Of a DNA stretch of 64,000 nucleotides, positions 25,546 to 37,325 are shown piece by piece. Every line of letters begins with the position of its first letter. Position 1 is the first letter of the stretch. Both the position numbers and the translations under genes were made by a program. The stretch is from Toxonevra muliebris (Eukaryota; Arthropoda; Insecta; Diptera; Pallopteridae), in assembly GCA_963691655.1 (NCBI GenBank), contig OY829329.1, forward strand, positions 68,278,822 through 68,342,821, in the 5' to 3' direction. Under the pieces are notes generated by a model, which made no database searches, had not been told where the DNA came from, and worked only from the letters and a program-made list of their open reading frames with translations.

Positions 25546-27039
25546 ATTGATCATTCCCCAGATTGAGTTTTTGTACGAAGAAGGAAAGACCAAAATGGGG
25601 TCATTTAACATTTAAATCTGCTCTATGACGGTGAGTCTCATGCAACTTGTAAAAATGTAGGGAAAAGGGGAGAAGCGACAGGCGGATTAACAAAATCTCT
25701 CGGTCAAAACTTTTTTGTTTTAATTGTTTCAAAATGCAACTAAAAAAAAATATTCCCAGAAAAAAAAGGTGGCAGCACGATTTTTACATTGCTTATTCAT
25801 TTTAACAAGTGGCAGGGTGTTAACTTCGAGAGCGTGATCGCTAGGTTCATACTTCGAAACGTTGTGGCGTCCCCTGAGTATTCGAAGTCTTTCAGTTGGT
25901 TTAGTTGCTTATACTCAAAAAATGTAATAATCCTCTAATTTTTCTTACCATGGGTCCGTCTTTCCAGAAAATATTATTGTTTGAAAACTTTATTGGTCTT
26001 AATTCTATAAAGGTAATAAATAGGTTAGATCGTCAAAGATTTTTGAGCGTTAAAGAGATTTGCAATCAATTATAGAAGGTTGCAATGGACTTTACTACAG
26101 ATAAAATATTTTTTTGTGCATATTTTTGTCCTCCCTAAACAAAATATTGTAATTTTCAAGATTAATGTAAAGGCGCTCGCGGTTGGCCTTGCACGACCAG
26201 CCCCTAGATGTACTGTAAAATATTCAATTTTTCTAATGCTAAAATTGCTGTAAAGTTTTTTACAAGCGACCAATGTGTGAATGATTTTTCGTACAATCGA
26301 AAAATATTTATTAATTTTAAGTTGCTTAAAATAAACCAATTTAAAAAAAATATGACTTCATCAAATTTTTGATATCATACTCGAAATTTCAACAAATCGT
26401 TTAATTTTTAAAGTAAGCATCACCATAAACTTAGCTTTTGAAGAAATTAATTTTTTTTTTTTAAATATTATACACATATTATCCGCATTTAATCCACAAT
26501 TAATCCTCATTTTATCCACATTTACTTTAATGTACTAATTTTATCTTGTTAGCATTTGAAACTGCTTCTTTCGCACTTACAAAATCTGGTAACCTTAAAA
26601 ATGACTCATTAGCATGAATGCATTTGACAAAAGCTGCACTCAATATTTTCGTTGTTAAAGGTATTGAAAATTGAAATCCATTACTCAAGCCATGATTACT
26701 GTCAAATATTACATCGGGAAGTGATTGCGTGAAATTTCGTAAATCAGAAAAAATCAATCTTTGACTTTTATAAATTGCATATGAGAAATTAAAAAAAAAA
26801 ATAAATATCATTAAAATTAATTTCGGTTCCTTTTGAGGTAACTTGGGGACAACTTATTTTTAGTAAAATTAATAAAAACTTAAACAAATCATTTATTATA
26901 TTGTAGTAGATTTTGTTAATTAATCTGAACAACTGATTTTTGTTAAAATGAAGATAAATAGTTAAATATTCTTAGCAAAATTGTGTTTAAATTAGTAAGT
27001 TCTTATGGAATGTCGGCAAATTTATTTGATTTTAAGAAA
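25546..27039. other. No gene recognised
   Basis: AT-rich. One 94-codon minus-strand frame at 26527-26811 is discussed as a weak candidate; no domain was recognised. The rest has no clear feature. Confidence 0.5.
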
Positions 27040-28420
27040 TTTCTTTCCCCATATCCTTATGGGGCAGGTAGCCAATCTCAGATTCAACAACATATCAATG
27101 ATCCAAGATTGCCAAACTTCTGCTCGCCAACGCTGCGCATTGACACGGTAAGTGCGCCGATGTTTCCAGCTACTCAACCTACAGGTGTCATCCTCAACAA
27201 GTTTCATCTTTTTGAGGTGTTGCCTGTGACTCGTAGTTAGTTGAAAGTCTTTCGGTTTAGTCCGACGACTTTGGCCTACTCATTGCACGACTACTTCACG
27301 GTCGTCTTTGCCTGCCTGCAGTCATTCCATCTTTCACGATGTTCAGAGTTTATTTACTGTTTTAACAAGCCCTGAATCAATCCATCACCAATGGCAATGC
27401 ATGGTTCTGGTCCACAAAACTCATCTATTGAACCTTTTTTTAGTCAAAAGATCAGCAGTTTCATTTTTTTCTATGCCTGAATATCCTCTCACCCCCCACA
27501 TCGGTGTAAGCTCGTTTACACGAGCGCACCCGTTGAGTTTTTGAACACACTTCATGGCCATCTTAGAAGTCATATCAGTCCGCTGCACGCACTTAATCAC
27601 TGCCTGATTTTCAAGGTCAATGACAATTCTCTTGCCATTGATCTGATTCTCAAAAAGGAGGTCCAGAGTATGCAGTAAACCCAGCACCTCTGCCTAGTAG
27701 ACGGACACATATTTTGCCAACCGTAAAACACAAGACAGGTTTAACTTATCTGAGAAAATACCTGCCCCGGATCTACCTTCCTGCAGAGAACCATTAGTAA
27801 AAATGCTGATATCGCTATCCGCAACTTCCATATCGACTTTTCTCAGTTATTTTAAATTTTTTCATGCCGTTCTTAGGCACCTGAATAACCTTGTATAAGG
27901 TATCTAGGACTCGCATGTGTCCATGTAGGGCCGTCGAGTTTTGCTATATTCCACAACATCAGGACTGTTGCCGCCATTTTCTTTATTGCTAAATCCAGTG
28001 GCAGCAAGCCTAACAGCACCTCTATCGCGCTTGTTGGTGTGGTGCGCACCAATTGAACCAATTAAGCCATTCGTTTAACTCTATCCAGTATCCTTTTAAT
28101 GGTTATCTGGTTTACTTTCGGCCACCAAATCACCGAGGCATACGTAATGATAGGTCTAACCATCATAGTGTAGATCCATTTTGAGACCACATTTGAGACC
28201 TATTTGAGACCACAAAAACGTCTACACTGAAACAGAACTCTCTTAGTCTTCTGAATCTTGTCCTCAACCTGAATAGTTTCAAATTAGTTTGCTATCTAAG
28301 ATTACCCCAAGATATTCGACCTACCTGGACGTGTTAATTTCAGATCCAAAAAGTCTAAGTGGTTCCCTACTCAGGCCAACTCTCTTACGAGTGAAGAGTA
28401 TGTCGCATAGTGGTAGAGCT
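27040..28420 (-). mobile_element. LINE 3' half, second copy of a related family
   Basis: Minus-strand frames show VRTTPTSAIEVLLGLLPLDL and AIKKMAATVLMLWNIAKLDG at 27940-28060 (end of reverse transcriptase), then RNase H remnants IVIDLENQAVIKCVQ near 27610 and a degraded W-G-SGI-KNE-AD block near 27470, and finally EDDTCRLSSW near 27175-27200, the zinc knuckle. It is the same type as the copy at 24.1-25.5 kb but clearly diverged from it, so this is an independent insertion. Stops and frameshifts throughout. Confidence 0.83.
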
Positions 28421-28440
28421 TCACACAAAAAGAGTTAAAA

Positions 28441-28706
28441 AATAGAAGGAGCCGTCGTAGAATAACAGGAGTTGGTACAGGAGTTGCTTATATCAACACA
28501 TCGTCAGGGTGTAAAAATTAAAATGATACGCTCACTGCCACGCCCACCTCCCATACAAACAATGTTGGATAAAAATAGAAGGAGTCACCGTAGACTTGCA
28601 AATTTTGATACAGGAGTTGCTTATGTCAATACAATGCCGGGGTGCAAAAATTAAAAAATATCCGGCCATAACCACGCCCACCTCCCATACAACATGATTG
28701 TAAAAA
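28441..28706. repeat. Tandem duplication, 133-bp unit
   Basis: aatagaaggag starts each copy (28441 and 28574). Both contain caggagttgctta and end in ccacgcccacctcccataca. The two copies have diverged. Confidence 0.8.
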
Positions 28707-28880
28707 AAAGAGGATTTTCCTTTTTATCGCGGTAAAAGTTTATTCCTTTTCACTCCCCTCCAAATTTACTTCCCATTCCTCCCCTCCCTTCCCCCTCCTT
28801 CCAAAAACTTAAACAGATATCACCCTAATATTTTTAAAACATGACATCGAATGTTTATTAGTAAAAAATTAAAAAAAAAA

Positions 28881-28986
28881 ATTGGAACATCATCTGAATT
28901 GGAATACCATCTGAATTGGAACACCATCTGAATTGGAACACAATCTGAATTGGAACACCATCTGAATAGGAACACGGTCTGAGTTG
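28881..28986. repeat. 17-bp minisatellite, about 6 copies
   Basis: Unit ctgaattggaacaccat, contiguous, with scattered substitutions that increase to the right. Confidence 0.92.
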
Positions 28987-29710
28987 GCCTAAGTTCGCCT
29001 ACATCTTTAACAAATATTTTCTCAATATGATTAATCAATTTATTCTTGTTCTGATCATGAGAAGTAAATAAATTTTAAATAAAAATTCACATTTAATCAT
29101 CAATAATTCTATAAAAAAAAAAAAATATTACAAATGTTCATAGAAGCAATGCCAGATGCTGGTAAACAAATTAAAAAATTTCATAATATTTTTTATTGCC
29201 AATAACATGCAAAATAAAACACCAGAAATTTGCTGCGGGTATTATAGAAAAAAAAAAAATATTAATTATTTAAATAAATTGTAAATATGTAAACACATTT
29301 TTTTTTTTTAATATTTTACTTAACCATTTACAACAACAACTAACCTTCTGCAGACAAACAGACAAGAAAACGAACAAAAAATTCACAACATTTTAATTGA
29401 GTGACTGAAAAGTTGAAGTTGATTTGATCTGATGGACAAGAAGTGAAGAGCACGAACGAGCGAACGGACGAACGCTGCTGATGGGAAATTAAGTTTCCGC
29501 CCAATTTAATTAAAATTCCAAACGATCTCATGACACACAACGAAACAAAAAAAAAAAAACAAATAAAAATAAGAATAAAAAATCAAATATGAAAGAAAAA
29601 ATAATAATAAATAAAAGGTAAACATACAAAAAAAAAAACAATAAAAACATGATACTAAACATGGTGAGTTAAAATAAGAATCGTGTACTCGTTCTATATC
29701 TTACTCTCAT

Positions 29711-29742
<32 letters not shown>

Positions 29743-31680
29743 GTGCTCTTTGAAAACTAGTGACCATATGAGGCTTCGTACTTCATACGTTTCAGTCAAC
29801 GGCAAATAGAGCATCTGTGGAATGAAGTTCAGAGAGAGAGAAGATAATGAGAGGAGAGCAGAGCATATATCTAGCATAAATTCATAACCAAATATGCGAG
29901 AACTTGACTAGAATATGAAGAAAATGAAGAAAATGAAGAAAAAAAATGAAGAAAAATAAATGAAAAGAAAAAAATAGTTGACTCTTGTGCTTGAATTATG
30001 GTAGTTTACCTTTTATGCCATGAAGTAACCATAATCCACATATATAATTATAGCCATGTAACTTATGGATATGTAGGTATACATACATACATACACACAC
30101 ATACTTGCATATCCTCATATACACGCCCAATCTAGATTGAAATGTTTTTTTTTTTTTTTTTTTTTTTTTTTTCTTTATTCCTTCTACATTTCTATGCTTG
30201 TTTGTTTATTTATTCATACTCCACATTAGTCATGGTCTCCATTTAGAAAATGATTTGATTGCTTGCATTTTCAATTCAATTAATGGAAAATGCAAAAGGA
30301 ACAAACAAAAAAAAAATAAAAAAAAAAAGTGCACAAGTGCGCGACTCTATGAATGTGCGACGACGACGACTCTAGAAGCTCGCGATTATAATCGCGCGCC
30401 TTGCCTTGCGGCGGCCTCACTCACAATGACTTCTAATCCCGCACGAGAAACCACAGTTATTAAATTATAGACTATTGTGCAGACTGTAGCAACATAGCCG
30501 CGTCTAGTGGAGTGGAATGGAATGAAGTAGAGTCGAGTCGTAACGTTAACCTTCCCGTTTAAGTTTTAAGAGAGTTTAAGTTTAAGCATAGAGCATTTCG
30601 AGCTTGAAGAGTTGACTTAACGCTAACACACACACACATACACACATACAGCTATAGCAGCGCTCATCTTGGGAAAAATTGTGTGCTGCGTTTGAGTTGC
30701 GTTGCGTTATGTGTTTTCATGGTAAAAATTGTAAATTACGATAATAAAGTGCAAAATAATTGCATGTTTAGCGTTTATTAAATTACGCGATTTTAATAGC
30801 GCCAAATGCGCGTGCACATTCACACACACACACATACACATACAAACCAGAGCCATATGCAATTTGTGGTCTCCTCATAGTAAGTATGGTAGTTTTACTA
30901 TATAAATTGTGTTTTTTTTTTTTTTTTGTTTGGGGTTTTATTAACTTGATAACCTCCTCATCTAATGTATATGCGGATATGATTGTTCCTACTCGTTTGA
31001 AATCATATATCTCTACCTGCTTACTTGAAGTTTTGTTGGTTGTTTGCTGCTTCATGATTGATTTTTATGATTTGTACAATAGCAGCAGCAGCAACAACAA
31101 CAACCACCATATTTGTTATAAAAGTTTAATTATTTCTCTTACAAATTTTTGCCGTTGTTGTAATTTTGCTTAGCGAGTTCATTATTTTGATTAAAATTTT
31201 ATTAATTGTAATTTGAAATTTATAGCTATGCATTTTTCATTGCATCATTTTTTTTTCTTAACCGCAACGGTATATAATTTGTGTGCATGCGCTGTAAGAA
31301 TTTTGGATTTTTTTTTTCTTTATTTTTATTGATATTTTTATTTATTTATATGTAAATGTTTAATGTGTCAAGGTGTGTATGCTTTGGTGTTTTTTTTTTT
31401 TTTGTATTTTTGTGCTGTGAAAAAATTTATTGATATTTTGAAAAATTAACCTTTAATTAAAAGTTGAAATGTTAATTCATGAGCTTTAATTCATTTTTCA
31501 TTAGAATTTTATTTGTGAAGAGAATTGCCAAATAGCTGGAAAGGTTCATTGTAATTCTATTGAAAGCTTTAGTAACAGCCGCAAAATCTTTACAATCTTC
31601 CACATTCAAATTGATCTCATTAAGCATTAGTTATTCTTAGTATATTGTATCGTTAGACAGGTTAATATTTATTGTACCGC
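28987..31680. other. No gene seen; host-like region
   Basis: AT-rich with a CT run (29713-29742), GAA-type stretch (29916-29965), T-run (30146-30171), CA runs (30629-30650, 30820-30842) and CAG/CAA (31081-31105). A small GC-richer patch at 30340-30425 stands out. No coding region recognised. Confidence 0.55.
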
Positions 31681-31681
31681 G

Positions 31682-31701
31682 ACCTATAAGATCTATTGTA
31701 C
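31682..31701. repeat. Isolated 20-bp repeat shared with the SINE-like element at 35.4 kb
   Basis: acctataagatctattgtac is identical to 35378-35397, which lies at the presumed 3' tail of a tRNA-derived element. Confidence 0.6.
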
Positions 31702-31727
31702 TTCCGTGTTCCTTATCTAATCAAATC

Positions 31728-33448
31728 TGTCCGACCGATTATTCGGCTATTCGGCCTAAAATTGCACCTTCGGTTTCGGCTTCGGCAAAAAGTGGTCGAA
31801 GTATTTGCCGAAGCCGAAGATTATAAGCATTTTATTTTATAATAATTTTTACTATAGATTGGCAGTGAAAATTTATACAAATAAATAAATGTGAAGTGGT
31901 TATATAAAGTATTTACATTACAATTTCTGTGTTATATTTTCTTCATTTGCTTGTTTCATTTTTACTTTTGAAGTAACCCACAGATTTACAACTGTACAAA
32001 CAGTTATCAGTGATTTTTTTAACGAACAACCTGCTGGAGCTAATACAATCAGAGGCAGCAGAAGTCAGCCAAACTTTTTTACTTTTTAAGGAAGACTTGA
32101 AACGTCTTGAAAAGAAGCTTGAATTGTTAGAGAAGCCGACATATTTGCAGGCCCTGAAACTGCAGTCATGCATGTTTGAACTTTGAAACTTGTTTTATGT
32201 TATGTGTTATTATGATGTTAGCGACAGTCAAAGTCAAAATTTATCAAAAACAATAAAATTAATTATTTTGTTTTAATTTGAGATAAAACTAAAAAAAATT
32301 AAATAAAATACTTCTCGTCATACTAGCCAAATAAAAAAACTAGCTGTGAGTACCTAGGAATATACATTTTTTATACAAAATATTTAGTCATTTAAAAAAA
32401 ATTTATAAAAAATTTATTCAACAACAAACACTTTCAGGCATTCAACTTTTCCGGCTTCATAAAACCACGCCCATTAAATCTTTTAGGGTTTTGAGATCAG
32501 ATTTATGCTTTTTACATTAAAATTTATCAATCCCAATTTTTTTTAAATCAATCAAAAATTTGAGAACTAGAGGGTTAATTCTGGTTCCGGCTACAGATCT
32601 ATCGATTGATACGCTGATTCAATCTTTGATTTTATTGATAAAAAAATTGATTAAAAATTTATTCAACAACAAACACTTTCAGGCATTCTACTTTTCCGGC
32701 TTCATAAAACCACGCCCATTAAATTTTTTAGGGTTTTGAGATCAGATTTATGCTTTTTACATTAAAATTTATCAATCCCAATTTTTTTTAAATCAATCAA
32801 AAATTTGGGAACAGATCTATCGATTGATACGCTGATTCAATCTTTGATTTTATTGATAAAAAAATTGATAAAAAATTTATTCAACAACAAACACTTTCAG
32901 GCATTCTACTTTTCCGGCTTCATTAAACCACGCCCATTAAATTTTTTAGGGTTTTGAGATCAGATTTATGCTTTTTACATTAAAATTTATCAATCCCAAT
33001 TTTTCTTAAATCAATCAAAAATTTGGGAACTAGAGGGTTAATTCTGCTTCCGGCTACAGGTCTATCGATTGATACGCTGATTCAATCTTTGATTTTAGAT
33101 AAGCAGAATCATGGCAGCCATCGGCCAACTTTTTTTTTTGACACGTCGATGTAACTGTATATTTTGACGTAAACAAATTTTTAAATGATTCTTGAAATAA
33201 ATAATATTTGTGAGCTCCATCGACAGTGAACAGTTATTTAGTGCTACTGGTCAGCTTTTTATTTTGGAGTATCTACTATTTATATTTTTCTGTATATGTT
33301 TGCAAATACATGAGTAGAAAAAAATTTACTTTCAGATTTTTGTTTTTTATATTTTAAAAATCCTTCGGTTTACGACTTCGGCCGAAGGTTAGATGAATGG
33401 CCGAAGTTCGGCTTCGGCTTCGACCAAAAAATCACCTTCGGTCGGACA
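31728..33448. mobile_element. DNA transposon remnant bounded by TGTCCGACCGA
   Basis: TGTCCGACCGA at 31728 is matched by its inverse ending at 33448, and both ends are followed inward by dense CTTCGGC/GCCGAAG repeats, a typical subterminal arrangement. Clear target duplications were not found. The minus-strand frame at 31943-32173 (VWLTSAASDCISSSRLFVKK) could be transposase debris, but I do not recognise it. The interior holds a triplicated block. hAT-like is a guess from the style of the ends. Confidence 0.6.
32413..33099. repeat. Three tandem copies of a 219-245-bp block
   Basis: Copies start tttattcaacaacaaacac at 32413, 32658 and 32877. The middle copy lacks about 26 bp that includes gagggttaattctg. 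The copies are nearly identical, so the amplification is recent relative to the host element. Confidence 0.92.
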
Positions 33449-33890
33449 CTACTAGAGTATCTCATCCATGGATGCACCAGAACAATCGATGCCCAGACAT
33501 TTTATTTTTTTGTAGATCTTCCTCATTGCAGAATCTGGCTCCGTGTAATTTGGCCCCCAAAAGAAAAATAATCCTAAAATTGGGACATATTTTGATAATG
33601 AAATAAGGTCCCAATTATTGAAATAAAATATAAAGCCAAAATGATAAAAAAAATACTCAAAAAATACAGACAAAAAAATGAATTGATAAACGAAAAATGT
33701 CCTCAATTAAACTACGTAAGTAAAGGCAAATACTGGCCTGAAACCGAAATTTCCATACTTTGCATTGTTTCTTCATAATCTATTATGAGTTATATCAAAA
33801 ATATTTTCCTTTTTTTTTATAAATCAATAAGCTTGCTTTCTTTTCTGATATCTAGACCATCAGTACGCAGAAAATTGGAAATATCTACAA
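33449..33890. other. No gene seen
   Basis: AT-rich; nothing recognised. Confidence 0.6.
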
Positions 33891-34008
33891 GCAACAAACT
33901 CGTGTAAAATGATTTACATTAAATTTAAACTGTAGACAAGCTTTAAGTAAGCAACAAACTCGTGTAAAATCATTTAAATTAAATTTAAACTGTAGACAAG
34001 CTTTAAGT
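33891..34008. repeat. Tandem duplication, 60-bp unit
   Basis: gcaacaaactcgtgtaaaat begins at 33891 and at 33951. The units differ at only a few positions. Confidence 0.92.
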
Positions 34009-34074
34009 TTTTTAAAAATTTTGTAATTTAGCAAAGCTCTAACATCAAATTTTTCAATATCGAATTTTTTTATG

Positions 34075-34680
34075 GATTACAATAAAGCGTTAAAGCTTTC
34101 ACTTTCCTCTGGGTTCCCGGCCATAGGAATATTGAAGTTCATGAGAAAGCTGATGAATTAGCATGCTTAGGAAAATCTCTTGACGAATCTTTACAGATCC
34201 CGGTTCTAGTCCCCCTGGGAATCGTCAAGAGGGGCATGTACCAGCACTGTCTTCAACTTGCTAAACGAAGGTGGAAGTCACTAACATCCTGCATTACCTC
34301 GCGTACGACTTTGCCCTCATATAATGAAGGTAGGTCTCGCTCGAGTTTTTAACCAGAAATCGTACCAATACTGGTTTGTTAAGGGCAGCCTCCACCGGCC
34401 ACCACGCATAAATAACTGCGCATCCAGTTTAATAATACCAGACTTGACAAGATATAGGTTCCTGGGAAAGAAGTATTTACTCGTTAACTTGTCCGATTGC
34501 TCGGCAATCAGTCTATAGAATTTATTTGGATACCTAAACTCCACCGGGTGGGTTTAGTAAGAGTGCAGCATTAATTCTAGTTCGGCGAGGAAGTAGTTTC
34601 AAAACGACACTATAGCGTTAATTGTGACTCACAGTGGATCTGCTGTGGCTCAATCCTCCTTTTAACCAACCAACCTTTGT
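34075..34680 (+). mobile_element. R1-like LINE, RNase H end and 3' UTR
   Basis: Plus strand: WVPGHRNIEVHEKADELACL at about 34110 is the last RNase H block with its catalytic aspartate. It is followed by PVLVPLGIVKRGMYQ, a degraded zinc region and TRYRFLGKKYLLVNLSD near 34440. The 3' end contains cactatagcgttaattgtg and finishes in aaccaaccaacc at about 34666-34675, a tail type seen in other LINE fragments here. Truncated at the 5' side, with stops. Confidence 0.84.
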
Positions 34681-34689
34681 AACAAAATG

Positions 34690-35330
34690 TTTCTCATAAT
34701 TATACAGTTTATTCACTTTGTCCTGGAGATAGTCCTAAATATAGTTGTCTTTTGCCGGGCTATATCGGTTTTCGTGCCTATGTGATTCCATGTGAGTTTA
34801 CTATTTAATACCAGGACCAGATATTTAACCTCTTTCTTGTGTGCTATAACTTCTCCGGTTGGTGAAATTACTTTCCAAAGCGGGAGTGACTTCTTCCTAG
34901 TAAATGGAATTATACAGGTCTTAAGGAGGCTTTTGGAGGCTTAATATTTAGAACTACCGACCTGTTAATATGTCGAGAGGTGATAGGAAAGGTCGTTGAT
35001 ATACAAAAAAATCATATGATGAGTATTCGACTACTTATTTGCAATCCATTGCGATTTATTGGCAAGAACTTCTAAATCAGCCTTGCAACGGGCTATGGTG
35101 TCATAATCGAAGCATGTAGCATGTGATGCTTATCCGAACTCAACTCAACGAAGACCAAACCATTTTTGTGTTCGGACAGCTCGATTAAGGGGAAGAACTT
35201 TTATTATTATCATAAAGAAATATTTTGATAAATAGTTCCAAAATAAACGCTTTGAGCTGGATCTATCAAGTATAATTATTGCTTAAATACACTAAAGCCC
35301 TAACAGATCCTACTAGGAGGGGAGGGTTTA
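34690..35330 (-). mobile_element. LINE reverse transcriptase fragment
   Basis: On the minus strand around 34745-34905, EVKYLVLVLNSKLTWNHIGT and KTDIARQK correspond to the K-YLGV-LD-KL-W--H block at the end of the R1/jockey reverse transcriptase domain. The extent on the right is uncertain. Confidence 0.72.
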
Positions 35331-35377
35331 ATCCCATTATTATTTGAAAGATGACGACTCGAAAGTCAGGCACTGCA

Positions 35378-35535
35378 ACCTATAAGATCTATTGTACCAA
35401 AGCCCCAAGAAAGAAAGAAAGGCAGAGAGAAAGAAAGATTGATAAGAAACATACCCAAGCCGAAAATCGAACTCAGGTCTCCCGATATAAGAGTCTGGCA
35501 CTCTGCCACTAGACCACAGTGGCGATGGTAGGACC
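35378..35535 (-). repeat. tRNA-derived SINE-like element 1
   Basis: On the minus strand, tggtctagtggcagagtg (A-box-like) is followed about 35 bp later by gagttcgattttc (B-box-like), then a CTTT-rich stretch and the tail ending ggtacaatagatcttatagg. The folded body is too poor for a real tRNA. The tail also occurs alone at 31682-31701. Confidence 0.65.
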
Positions 35536-35675
35536 TACAGTTTAATACCGATTCCGAACGGCTGTGTTGCAATTTTTTATCAGCTCGGTGGTTTTGCCAT
35601 TACCAACCACACATTCTTATAATTCTCATCCACTTCATATCGATAGCGAATATAAGAAGTTTATGAGAATTAACC

Positions 35676-35757
35676 ACCAGACCAAGACGGGAATCGAACC
35701 CGCAACCTTCTGAATGAAAGTCTGGTGCACTATCCACTAGAAAATCGAGGTCGTCGG
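35676..35757 (-). repeat. tRNA-derived SINE-like element 2
   Basis: On the minus strand: tagtggatagtgc (A box) and gggttcgattccc (a near-perfect B box with a paired T stem). The sequence gactttcattcagaagg resembles the anticodon arm of tRNA-Glu, but the anticodon stem does not pair and the acceptor stem has mismatches. Better read as a SINE head or tRNA pseudogene than a working tRNA. Confidence 0.65.
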
Positions 35758-37325
35758 GTTTAATCCTAAGGTAAATTAATAATTTAAAGGAACGAAATTA
35801 AAAAATCCACTAAAGTGTGTGAATATTACTAACTAATTAGCTAAGTACATACATACAACAAAAATTGCAATTATTAAGAATATTTAAATAATTTTATATA
35901 ATTTTCTTGTTTATAACTAAATAAATGGTCATTAAATATTAAATGTAGGTAGGTAGAAAACAGCAGCAGGTAGAAGCAACAACAGCAGCAGCAGCGGCAA
36001 CAACAACAACAGCAAAAGAAAATTGATTGCACAAACTTCATAATAATAATAAAAATAAAATTAATTAATGTTTTCAATTAAATTCATGAATATTTAAATC
36101 GCACATTTACTAATAAAAACAACAACAACAACAGCGTGTATTAAAAAATAACTACAACAATTCCAGTTTTCCGTGCTCCCTTACTGCTCTCTCTCTCACT
36201 CTCTCTCTCTCGCATACGCAATACTCTCGTGCTCCTTTCATATTAAAGTAGCAAACTCCGATCATAAATGTAATTGTTGCATGAGCTCATATGTTGTTGT
36301 TGTTGCATGGTAAGTGAAGAGCTGTTTTTTGTTGTTGTTGTAGATGTTGTTGGTAGCATAATGGCTTCTGCTTTGTTAAAAAAAAAAAAAAAACCACAGG
36401 AGCCAATATTTTGCTGTGTATGTAGCTGCTGTTGCTCCTGTTGTTACTGCTACTTGCTGCTTGCTGCTTGCTACTATCTTATCTGACACATACGCTTGTG
36501 TATGTTTTTGCGTTTGAGTTTGCGTTTTTTGTTTTATATATATATATATATATATATAGAAGCACAATCAACAATATTTCTTAATATGGCTGACAATGAG
36601 AATTATTGCAGTAGCGCAGCAACTGAGCTGTAATGAAAAAAAAATGAGTCTACAAACATGTTGCAATTAAGAAAATAAACTCATTTTCAATTTTGAAAAT
36701 GAAATTTTTCAAAGTTCCTGAACTTATTAGCAGTTTCCTGTTAATATTTGTTTGTGCTGTATATGATGTGAATGATATTGGTGGCGCTGAGTTGTTGTTG
36801 TTTTTGTTGTTAATATTGTTACTGCTGCTGCTGCTGCTGCTGCTTCTCATATGAAGACATTCACATTCACATTGATAGCATCGATTTCCTTTTAACGAGG
36901 TCATCTTATGTTTCTCATGTTCAGAGTTGTTGTTGCTTGTTGTTGTTTATCCGTTGTTGCCACACGTTCTTGCATCTTGTTGTAATCTTAATAGAAATGT
37001 AATCCGCCAGATCAACGATGATGTTGATGATGATGGTGATGCTGAATTCGTTCTCCTTACTTTACTGCTGCAATGAATAACACTGTGAAGCATGAAAAGT
37101 GGCTGCTGGTTATTTTATATGTTTTCGTTTAACTGGTTTGAAAGAAGAGGAAGAAGGATGCATAAGCATGCATAGATCTATGTCTATTTAAGATCAGTCT
37201 AGTGCCAAAAGTAAAGTGTGTGTGTGTTTTTTTTTTAATAAAACACAAAATTTTATGAAATCACCATAAAAATGATTCATAAAAACTTCATGGCATTTAA
37301 TGTTTAAAAATCATTTCCACTGCGT
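35758..37325. other. No gene seen; microsatellite-rich host DNA
   Basis: Contains CAG/CAA (35960-36012), CT/GAGA-type (36188-36212), TGT (36293-36345), a TA run (36535-36559) and a CTG run (36821-36843). No coding region recognised. Confidence 0.6.
36535..36559. repeat. (TA)n microsatellite
   Basis: Twelve TA units. Confidence 0.9.

Noticed and set aside
24449..25550. Plus-strand frames of 60-115 codons
   Set aside because: Antisense shadows of the minus-strand LINE, whose RNase H and zinc motifs read clearly.
28881..28986. CRISPR-like regular repeats (also 56099-56305 and 61680-62270)
   Set aside because: Units are contiguous without unique spacers, and the DNA is eukaryotic; these are minisatellites.
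35676..35757. A functional tRNA-Glu gene
   Set aside because: The anticodon stem does not pair and the acceptor stem has mismatches; only the internal promoter boxes are good.
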